From Bradysia coprophila (lineage: Eukaryota > Arthropoda > Insecta > Diptera > Sciaridae), in the NCBI RefSeq assembly GCF_014529535.1, contig NW_023503456.1, positions 2,492,133 to 2,556,132 of the forward strand: DNA of 64,000 nucleotides. Reading direction: 5' to 3'. The first letter of the stretch is position 1; each line of letters begins with the position of its first letter. The position numbers and the translations under genes were made by a program. Below are positions 60,601 to 64,000 of the stretch, in pieces. The notes below the pieces were generated by a model. That model was not told the DNA's origin. It worked only from the letters and a program-made list of their open reading frames with translations, and ran no database searches.

Positions 60601-63600
60601 TGTGCTCAAAAAATTGCATTTACTGACCAAAAGCACGTAATGTTGAATAATTTTCAATTTAACCTTTTGTGTCTTTGAAAGGCCCCCTTAAATGCCGACA
60701 GTTTATGGAAGAATGTTTTTATGTGAAAAACAAAATGACGGATAGATGACTATTTTCCGAAACACTGCTGAAAAGAACGGTTTTCTTTGAGGCACTTTCC
60801 AGCCACCGTTTTTGTTTAATTTTTATCGTGGGTTCATGATTTATGTATCGTCTACAGGACTCATAATCCAATACTCGATGTCCGTCAGAGAAAGGTTTCC
60901 AGGATCCCAAAATATTTGGTTAGGATAATGGTCAAATTGACCCCGATCCAAAAGTCGTTAGTCAAAATTTACTTTAAAATAAATGACTAAACGAAAGTGC
61001 TAAACTGTAAAGGCTTCAAAAATGGTTTGTTTTGCCATTCTAATACAGGCAATGCAATTCTGTATGATAAGAAGCCTTGGAGTATATGTCAAAAATTTAT
61101 CAAATATCCCAAGGCAAGTTATAATTAACTGGCCTTCGGAACTTCCGCTCTGATCATTACGTAACATATTAAAGTGAACCAAAAGTACTGACTAATAACT
61201 TTTTGGTAAATATCTTAGGATCGCATGCACCTTTCACTGCTAGATATCGAGAAAGGTATTATTGGGCTCCATTACTACATGAACCGTGTACCCAAAATAA
61301 AAATTAAATAAAGATGACGGTTGGAGAGTGGCTCAAAGTACTGTCTATCTTAGAAAAAAGTTTTCATGATTTTCTCGAATTTTCCTTAATTTTTTCCATT
61401 TTTTCGAATTTGAGAAAACGATTCAAAATTTTTCTAAGATTTGAGAATCTTTTCTTGCTTTTCTCTGAAGATCTTCAAAGTTAGCTGTTTTTTTTCGCAG
61501 TGTTTCCGGAACATATACCAGCGTTACAATAGTACCACTCTTTTAAATCCACTTTTTTCCGTAAAAGGGAAAAAGTGGAACTATTGTCACGCCACATATA
61601 TGCAACGTTACAATAGTTTTACTTGTATAAGGAAAGTGGAACTAAAAAAGTGAAACTATTGTAACGCTGCATATATGTGGCGTGAAGATAGTTCCACTTT
61701 TTCCTTTTACGAAAAAAGTGGAACTAAAAGAGTGGTACTATTGTAACGCTGGTGGAACATATATAGTCAGCTATCCGCCATTTTGTTTTTCACAAAAGTT
61801 GGATCAAAAATGTTGCTTCTTTATATCGAGCTTTTTAAATATTTTTCTTCATAAAATCAAAAAACGGTAAAAACGATACTACCGGTTTACCGTACCCGGG
61901 AAAAAAAATCGTTCCACACTTTTGGACACTATCACATAGAACAGAAATACAAATTAAAAATATTCAATTCGACGAGATGACATAAGCACCCGGACTAGTA
62001 GAGCTTTAGTAATAACGTTGGGCGTTGTTTGATTAAACCTAAGCATATACAATAATTAATCTCTATTCAAATAGTAAAACCTTATATCGTCGAAACAAAA
62101 TTTACGAATTAACGAACCACGTTTTTATACATATTGTTTAGCTACTTTGAGTTAACATCAAAGTATATCCACGTCAAAAGTAAGCAGAACAATATGTATA
62201 TGAATGATCCATCAGTCGGTCATGGCTTGTGGCTTAAAACGACATTTTTCCATGGTGTATTTTCAGGCGGAGTCTTTGGAAAGGCGATCTCGGCGGGACA
62301 TGTCACCGCAAGGTCGTAAACGAGCAACTGCAATGGTAGCACGTGATTGTCGAACGGTTTCGGGGATCGGACAAAGCTATCACAGTAATCAAGTGACATC
62401 ACATGTAAGTATATTCTGTTCTGTAGCCGTTGATTTCCATCGAACCGTATGGGTATTGTTAGTTGGCTGTCAAGTTAGATTTTGTTGTAAAAACAAGTGA
62501 AGAGCGTACTATCCCGTATACCTGTTGTATGCATGATCATATAACGTATACTGAATCCTATTTCCCGCGTAGTCCAAGTGCGACACGTACAATTTTACCG
62601 AATGTATCCTAAAAATTGCGCAGTTACGAAAGGCCGTCCGAAGTACCTTTCATAAAAAATCAAATTTAGGAAAAAGCATTCACGACCATAAATTTATGAT
62701 GGAATCTTAGGAACCAACCTTCTCATATTTTGGGAACCACGATACTACTACCTCAACAATCTCAAAATTCAAGAAGGGAACCCAATAAAAAAACTCACAA
62801 ATCCTTTAAAATCCTAAAGTTCTAGAACTGGGAAGATGATGGACCATGAGGAGTAGTTTAACTTTGGGAACCAACAAACAGGTTTCGAAGCATGTGCGCT
62901 AGTACTCCATTCGACTGAAAACAGTTGATCAGGTGTTATGGTAGTAATCTCTTCTAAACTTTATTTTCCAAAGCTTGGTCAGCAGCCTCAAAAACATCCC
63001 TTTTGCATTCATTTTCCGCTGTTTCGTTAGTGTAATTGCCTCACACTTATCAGAACTAAGAACGACGTCCATATTTTAACCAATTTTCTTTAATCCAGAA
63101 CGTAATTCCACCACGAAACGGTACAATGTCTTTAAATCAGCGAAGTCATTCGGCTGCGCCAAGCGACCATTATCGTAGCAATAGTCCACGAAGGGGTTCC
63201 TTATCACCACCAGATGAGCGGTACGCCGATTATCCAGCTCTTCCGATTCAACAGTATGGATCCAGATTTCAGTCACGGTCTGCCACAGCCACTCCAACTG
63301 GATCGCCAAAGAAACGACAACTTCCACAGGTACCACACACATCGAATAGTCGATCGGCGCTGAGAGAGCGGTTAGTGCAGGATTTTGAGGAGCGCGGTGT
63401 CGGACGTTTTAGTCGGCATCGGGCTAGACAAACGCATCATCAGCATCAACAAACGTATCGAAGTACTGGTATGGGCGGCTGGGAGCGACACTATGCCGGT
63501 TTATCGGATAGTGATTTGACAATGCATTCGCTGGAGCCAAGATTAAGACCGAGACATTCGTTGTCTCCAGATAAAGACTTTATGGGCGATTTCGGTGATT

Positions 63601-64000
63601 CGGATATGGAATCGGTAGTTAGTGTTACCTCAAGTGCATTTTCAACACAATCGGAACGACCACGAGGATCTCGTGGACTCAGGTAATGTTTGGTTTTTGT
63701 GTTTGACATTTTATTTAATTGTGTACCACCATGCCAACCAACATTCACATTAGAACAAATAAGCAGCAAAGTTTACCATCGCGATACTTGTCGGGTCGTC
63801 AAACGAACTTGGAAACTTTTCGTAAAAACTCGATTCACACGTGCTCAACGAACTTGATGTCACCTATAGTACCCTCTACCGGATACTATTCCCCAAATAG
63901 TCACACCGACTGTAAAATCAACCAAAACCCTTTATCCCATCTTAACCTAAGTTTACCCAGAAGTAATTCATTGTCTAACTCCTTGAATGTCCCCAGTAAA
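22884..64000 (+). CDS. Rim: Rim, Rab3-interacting active-zone scaffold (16 exons, 3' end outside window)
   Basis: RIM is a presynaptic active-zone scaffold. It binds Rab3-GTP on synaptic vesicles, Munc13, calcium channels and RIM-binding protein, and primes vesicles for release. Coding exons read from the sequence: 22884-22993, 23083-23287, 30718-30840, 30907-31350, 31429-31666, 31865-31947, 45401-45850, 47860-48058, 51230-51424, 52473-52747, 52828-52965, 54074-54211, 57300-57482, 62267-62404, 63099-63682, 63754-64000+. All junctions are GT-AG, all phases close, and the sum is 3750 nt (1250 codons) without a stop. Order: Rab3-binding helix (about 1-65), zinc finger (68-113), Gln/His linker, PDZ (about 566-660), C2A (about 734-857), Ser/Pro linkers, SH3 ligand (1046-1052). 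C2B and stop lie beyond the window. The start is the first Met of the conserved helix. 5' untranslated exons and promoter were not identified. Confidence 0.93.
23083..23287 (+). CDS. Rim: Rim exon 2 (Rab3-binding helix and zinc finger, first part)
   Basis: Residues 37-105. The acceptor TTTTCAG joins phase 2 to exon 1. It completes the Rab3-binding helix, then gives CHIC at 68-71, CHYC at 84-87 and CCARC at 91-95, the first six ligands of the C4-C4 FYVE-like finger that in known RIMs contacts Munc13. The donor AAG|GTACGT is phase 0. The next coding exon is 7.4 kb away, so the finger is split by a large intron that hosts another gene. Confidence 0.92.
23980..24177 (+). pseudogene. Protein-like open stretch in Rim intron 2, possibly a gene fragment
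   Basis: 65 codons open after a good acceptor (CGCTTTCAG ending 23983) to TGA at 24175, reading GHVVQSGNVVVDFFDDNN and FYLFSRWEQIFKIFEPF. Composition looks like folded protein, but no start, donor or known domain is visible. It may be the last exon or relic of another gene. Confidence 0.2.
26143..27238. mobile_element. Non-autonomous hAT-type element, 1080 bp, with 8-bp target duplication
   Basis: The element 26151-27230 has terminal inverted repeats TAGAGGTGTGCGCCGG and TAGAGGTGAGCGCCGG (16 bp, one mismatch) and is flanked by identical 8-bp duplications TTCCCTAT (26143-26150, 27231-27238), diagnostic of hAT. Sub-terminal regions at both ends carry clusters of GGCGGC/GCCGCC trinucleotides (26160-26300, 27085-27215), unusual against the A+T-rich surroundings. 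No transposase ORF. It sits in Rim intron 2. Confidence 0.93.
27893..27898 (-). promoter_or_regulatory. Poly(A) signal AATAAA of the Osiris-like gene
   Basis: On the minus strand AATAAA lies about 45 bases after the TAA stop of the Osiris-like gene (27944-27942). Position and sequence fit a normal polyadenylation signal. Confidence 0.6.
27942..29816 (-). CDS. Osiris-family (DUF1676) protein with a one-base frame break, nested in Rim intron 2
   Basis: Osiris proteins are insect-specific endomembrane/cuticle-associated proteins with a signal peptide, a two-Cys region, a DUF1676 hydrophobic segment and a Tyr/His-rich tail. Exons (minus): 29688-29816 (signal peptide MCKKAIFILLLFNGY), 28185-28711, and 27942-28055 (tail VASSGVHYGLYHSEPHHQHG). 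Junctions are AAT|GTAAGT to CTTTCAG and AGG|GTAACA to ATTACAG, phase 0. The hydrophobic segment reads MIPMMILGVTALGAFTI followed by GKALLLAKMALIMA. The second exon is 527 nt (2 mod 3). Its first part runs out of frame at TAG 28400-28402 and the second is open only from about 28415 in another frame, as if one base were missing near 28412-28418. This is either an inactivating deletion or a sequence error. Confidence 0.8.
28918..29017. repeat. 100-bp near-perfect hairpin
   Basis: GTGCAAAGTACTTTATTAGG and its exact complement, arms about 48 bp, loop of a few bases around CGCAGG. One arm recurs at 13686-13706, next to a shared block containing CATACAACGTTTTATG. In Rim intron 2, upstream of the Osiris-like exon 2 on the opposite strand. 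Confidence 0.88.
30718..30840 (+). CDS. Rim: Rim exon 3 (zinc finger, last Cys pair)
   Basis: Residues 106-146. It opens VIWVCILC (C110, C113), the last two zinc ligands, followed by the conserved KKQELLSKTGQW stretch that closes the RIM zinc finger. Acceptor TTCTAG, donor GGA|GTAAGC, phase 0 at both ends. The following intron is only 66 bp. Confidence 0.92.
30907..31350 (+). CDS. Rim: Rim exon 4 (basic and Gln/His-rich linker)
   Basis: 148 codons, phase 0 at both ends (acceptor TTTCAG, donor CAG|GTACGT). A basic segment (about 30937-31060) is followed by a low-complexity Gln/His tract built on CAA and CAG runs around 31120-31215, then a conserved end with DDDPKYYQ. Predicted disordered linker between zinc finger and PDZ. 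The CAA/CAG runs are likely to vary in length between alleles. Confidence 0.88.
31429..31666 (+). CDS. Rim: Rim exon 5 (linker)
   Basis: 79 codons plus one base. Acceptor TTGCACAG, donor GATG|GTAAGT (phase 1). It begins GELDGLMRQHPHLVHP and ends with a Ser/Glu-rich stretch (SFSSSEEELRCTPTDFD). It joins exon 4 in phase 0 across a 78-bp intron. Unstructured linker; no domain seen. Confidence 0.85.
31865..31947 (+). CDS. Rim: Rim exon 6 (short linker exon, predicted from splice phase)
   Basis: 83 nt. The acceptor CTGATTCAG joins the phase-1 end of exon 5 to make an Asp codon, and the donor AGA|GTAACA restores phase 0 exactly as exon 7 needs. It would encode DGLNHYPEAALIVSQQ and about a dozen more residues. 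Without an exon of length 2 mod 3, exon 5 would join exon 7 out of frame and hit TGA at once, so something like this is required. An alternative donor at 31919 would not fix the frame. It is inferred from splice logic and not from recognised homology. Confidence 0.6.
32549..33085. repeat. About 535-bp palindrome of composite family B
   Basis: Arms start AAAACCACTTACAGTGGAGG and match their complement with about 90% identity, centre near 32815. The right arm joins a minisatellite (33210-33305) exactly as in family A. Located in Rim intron 6. Confidence 0.87.
33086..34150. repeat. Composite family B, copy 2, distal part
   Basis: Contains the 18-bp minisatellite (33210-33305), four diverged units starting AAAACGCTCATAGCTCC at 33311, 33454, 33613 and 33704, and a tail ending CTTCACTAACGTAGGGCC near 34145 that resembles the family A tail. 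Inverted relative to 7350-8310. Confidence 0.75.
35846..35961. repeat. 116-bp near-perfect hairpin
   Basis: Arms about 53 bp starting GTGACGATTTTATTTTCAAA, loop CAATTTAAAC; only one mismatch seen by eye. In Rim intron 6. Confidence 0.92.
36661..36690. repeat. (GT)n microsatellite
   Basis: About 14 GT units after GTGC in Rim intron 6. Confidence 0.93.
41949..42299 (-). CDS. Small secreted protein, unrecognised, nested in Rim intron 6
   Basis: 116 aa from MWQILIVFLLSVAFAFLLSG, a clear signal peptide, then a Ser-rich mature region with four Cys (SSPCGREL and NCVKCCLQY) and a polar C-terminus. The frame is open further upstream to 42419, but that part overlaps a dispersed repeat (complement of the ACTTAACATGCACATGCAT family at 42345-42380), so I prefer the internal Met at 42299. 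No family recognised and no intron or promoter evidence. It could be a real small gene or an exon of one. Confidence 0.4.
   Translation of the reverse strand: MWQILIVFLLSVAFAFLLSGPEIQGVNSSPCGRELSIVDYPSLSLMRTLQLKDVRNSLIPSQNCVKCCLQYISNTGILSPTMSSSQPREVAYITINVRFIMNEKKMVQTSSGTLNI
43230..43251. repeat. (CA)n microsatellite
   Basis: Short CA array in Rim intron 6. Confidence 0.85.
44290..44590. repeat. Inverted-repeat element
   Basis: Ends AATTCACACCGTAAGTGCGG and TTACGGCGTGAATTAGA are inverted, and AAATTCAAA lies just inside both. Similar single ends occur at 47250 and 58110, so this is a dispersed family. Rim intron 6. Confidence 0.65.
44935..45110. repeat. Inverted-repeat element
   Basis: GAATTATAAGAAAAATTCAA...ATTTAGCTC and its complement GAGCTAAATGAATT...TTCTTACAATTC, flanked by CATGTCTC/GAGACATG. 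Related fragments at 29160-29600. Rim intron 6. Confidence 0.72.
45401..45850 (+). CDS. Rim: Rim exon 7 (conserved acidic/basic block before PDZ)
   Basis: 150 codons, phase 0 at both ends (acceptor AACCAG, donor AAG|GTATCG). After an Asn/His-rich variable part it carries the block RRKKTVRFDGQDSDDW and a Ser/Thr-rich tail (SGIETSSTFTSSEDSNRGD) that I recall as characteristic of insect Rim just upstream of the PDZ. The preceding intron is 13.45 kb, the largest in the window. Confidence 0.88.
46350..46507. mobile_element. hAT-type MITE, 142 bp, with 8-bp target duplication
   Basis: The element 46358-46499 begins CAGTGCCGGACTGGC and ends with its exact complement; the arms extend imperfectly inward (CGGGCG, GAAGGGC, TTCATAC blocks). 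Flanking 8-bp duplication CACATAGG at 46350-46357 and 46500-46507. Located in Rim intron 7. Confidence 0.92.
47860..48058 (+). CDS. Rim: Rim exon 8 (PDZ domain, first part)
   Basis: 66 codons plus one base (acceptor CCATTAG, donor CCAG|GTAATT, phase 1). It encodes WQVSSDGLRIIGHMILRK, then the PDZ carboxylate-binding loop LGLKIVGG (residues 581-588) and the middle strands up to RPG. RIM PDZ domains bind the C-termini of ELKS/CAST proteins and calcium channels. The exon boundary falls inside the RPGDEV turn of the PDZ. Confidence 0.93.
48059..51229 (+). other. Rim: Rim intron 8 (3.2 kb)
   Basis: Splits the PDZ domain. Contains the dispersed repeat at 48740-49230 and a fragment at 49710-49790 inverted relative to 21660-21750. 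No nested gene supported. Confidence 0.75.
48740..49230. repeat. Dispersed repeat (ACTTAACATGCACATGCAT family)
   Basis: Contains TTTTCTTATGAGTCACTTAACATGCACATGCAT-like sequence, also at 53620-53660 and inverted at 42345-42380, plus a shared downstream block with TTCCGTCACA and GCATA. Unclassified. Rim intron 8. Confidence 0.6.
51230..51424 (+). CDS. Rim: Rim exon 9 (PDZ domain, last part)
   Basis: It completes the PDZ (GDEVIEWNGRPLHGL, then the helix SSAEVADLVADSR and the last strand VELIVSR), followed by a short linker. Acceptor TTTTAG, donor AAAG|GTACCA (phase 1), which fits exon 10 exactly. A second possible donor at 51411 would leave phase 2 and not fit exon 10. Confidence 0.92.
52473..52747 (+). 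CDS. Rim: Rim exon 10 (C2A domain, first part)
   Basis: Acceptor CTTCCAG (phase 1), donor AAA|GTGAGT (phase 0). After a Pro/Thr-rich linker the C2A begins at GGRIQIKL (about residue 734) and runs to SRNPYLK. Calcium-binding C2 domains usually have an Asp where NPYLK here has Asn. This fits the known calcium independence of RIM C2A. Confidence 0.93.
52828..52965 (+). CDS. Rim: Rim exon 11 (C2A domain, middle)
   Basis: 46 codons, phase 0 at both ends (acceptor TCTTCAG, donor GAG|GTAAGC). It encodes IYLLPDRSDKSKRRT, the polybasic strand of the C2 fold, then NDPRWGQTFIFSGF. The preceding intron is only 80 bp. Confidence 0.93.
53353..53472. repeat. 120-bp hairpin
   Basis: GTACCATACTGT...TTGCTGGA and its complement, continuing through ACGTGTGGGA to a centre TTCGAA near 53412. 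In Rim intron 11. Confidence 0.85.
53791..53909. repeat. 119-bp hairpin
   Basis: GTTTGGGTCTCCGTTTAGAT and its complement, with inner CAGAGAGAATTTT arms and GCGCATGCGC near the centre. In Rim intron 11. Confidence 0.88.
54074..54211 (+). CDS. Rim: Rim exon 12 (C2A domain, last part)
   Basis: 46 codons, phase 0 at both ends (acceptor TTTTTAG, donor CAC|GTATGT). It encodes ITAWDYLRFGANDFLGE and the closing strands to EAEWYTL, ending the C2A. The intron before it carries several palindromic repeats. Confidence 0.93.
54734..55777. repeat. About 1.05-kb fold-back element
   Basis: Ends are inverted: GGACAGAAAA...AAACGGAAAG...TTTGACAGATTC on the left and the complement on the right, continuing through most of the arms (TTACAG, TGGTCGTGTGGGGT blocks) to a centre near 55380. 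Related sequence occurs at 21740-21960. No ORF. Located in Rim intron 12. Confidence 0.83.
56210..56291. repeat. 82-bp hairpin
   Basis: CAAAAATAGTTGCAAGTGCA and TTGGAGGAG with their complement; near-perfect arms about 36 bp. In Rim intron 12. Confidence 0.86.
57300..57482 (+). CDS. Rim: Rim exon 13 (Ser/Thr/Asp-rich linker)
   Basis: 61 codons, phase 0. The acceptor is taken as TTATAG ending at 57299, because the next AG (ending 57307) would put a stop in frame. It encodes LRRDDDMEM, then DHLSPPSTTSRLSDSDT and a Ser-rich end with donor GAG|GTAAAC. This acidic Ser/Thr-rich block between C2A and C2B looks conserved and is a plausible phosphorylation region (inference). Confidence 0.87.
58985..59165. 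repeat. Inverted copy of the interior of the 125-440 element
   Basis: Shares AACCTCAATTAATTGACGTT, TTCATTATACGGTAC and ATCGTGTCTGACGTTTAC with the left edge of the window in opposite orientation, about 58 kb away. Lies in Rim intron 13. Confidence 0.82.
60478..60641. repeat. Two adjacent inverted-repeat hairpins
   Basis: First: CGAGGTTCCAAATTT (60482) with AAATTTGGAACCTCG (60543). Second: TACGTGCTT...GGTCGGTAAATGC (60570) with GCATTTACTGACC...AGCACGTA (60617). In Rim intron 13. Confidence 0.75.
61508..61762. mobile_element. Mutator-like palindromic MITE, 237 bp, with 9-bp target duplication
   Basis: The element 61517-61753 is almost entirely palindromic (arms of about 115 bp, starting ACCAGCGTTACAATAGTACC) and is flanked by the 9-bp duplication GGAACATAT at 61508-61516 and 61754-61762. 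A 9-bp duplication with long inverted arms fits a Mutator-like MITE. Located in Rim intron 13. Confidence 0.82.
62267..62404 (+). CDS. Rim: Rim exon 14 (basic linker)
   Basis: 46 codons, phase 0 at both ends (acceptor TTTTCAG, donor CAT|GTAAGT). It encodes AESLERRSRRDMSPQGRK followed by a segment ending SYHSNQVTSH. Assigned to Rim by phase, strand, position and conserved-looking basic composition. Confidence 0.8.
63099..63682 (+). CDS. Rim: Rim exon 15 (Ser/Arg/Pro linker with RIM-BP-type SH3 ligand)
   Basis: 194 codons plus two bases (acceptor AATCCAG, donor CAG|GTAATG, phase 2). It contains Ser-Pro and Arg-rich stretches and KKRQLPQVP (RQLPQVP at residues 1046-1052), which matches the RxLPxxP ligand by which RIM recruits RIM-binding protein through its SH3 domains. 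An internal CAG|GTACC near 63330 could act as an alternative donor just after this motif. Confidence 0.87.
63754..64000 (+). CDS. Rim: Rim exon 16 (partial, runs off the window)
   Basis: The acceptor CACATTAG joins phase 2 to exon 15 (AG plus A gives Arg). Open to the window edge with no stop: RTNKQQSLPSRYLSGRQ and then a Ser/Asn-rich stretch. It continues to the right, where the C2B domain and stop codon should lie. Confidence 0.75.

Larger units (their letters stand above)
57483..62266 (+). other. Rim: Rim intron 13 (4.8 kb)
   Basis: Contains the copy of the window-edge repeat (58985-59165), hairpins at 60478-60641 and the 237-bp Mutator-like MITE. No nested gene supported. Confidence 0.75.

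Overview
The window looks like A+T-rich nuclear DNA of an insect, most likely a fly and perhaps a nematoceran (inference). Supporting signs are GT-AG introns, an Osiris-family gene and a takeout/JHBP-family gene (both families typical of insects), two eukaryotic tRNA-Ser genes, and RTE, copia, hAT, mariner-like and Mutator-like elements. Nothing prokaryotic is visible.

The dominant gene is Rim (Rab3-interacting molecule, presynaptic active zone), on the + strand from 22884 to beyond the right edge. I reconstructed 16 coding exons whose splice phases all close: 1250 codons with no internal stop. In order they encode the Rab3-binding helix and C4-C4 zinc finger, a basic and Gln/His-rich linker, a PDZ domain, a C2A domain, Ser/Pro-rich linkers and an SH3-ligand motif of the RIM-BP type. 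The C2B domain must lie to the right of the window. Introns range from 66 bp to 13.5 kb. Two genes are nested antisense in the big introns: an Osiris-type gene with a one-base reading-frame break (intron 2) and a small unrecognised secreted-protein ORF (intron 6).

Left of Rim (1-22.8 kb) the DNA is mostly repeats. At 8.8-11.7 kb a takeout/JHBP-like gene (minus strand) sits between direct repeats, and outside those lie two divergent tRNA-Ser(AGA) genes in an inverted duplication. At 16.8-18.15 kb is a complete gag-only copia-type LTR element with primer site, purine tract and a perfect 5-bp target duplication. Two 5'-truncated copies of one RTE-clade retrotransposon lie at 1.8-3.1 kb (inside a mariner-like inverted-repeat element) and 19.2-19.9 kb.

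The most unusual feature is the density of fold-back DNA. There are long palindromes, often next to an 18-bp minisatellite and recurring as composite families (3.45-5.26 kb with 12.7-13.66 kb; 7.35-8.31 kb with 32.55-34.15 kb), a 56-bp array with an apparent alternating 112-bp order, and MITEs with exact target duplications (1080-bp and 142-bp hAT-like, 237-bp Mutator-like). Many lie inside Rim introns and would make hairpins in a neuronal pre-mRNA. I see no convincing new enzyme system; the most novel candidates are the composite fold-back/minisatellite families and the gag-only LTR element.
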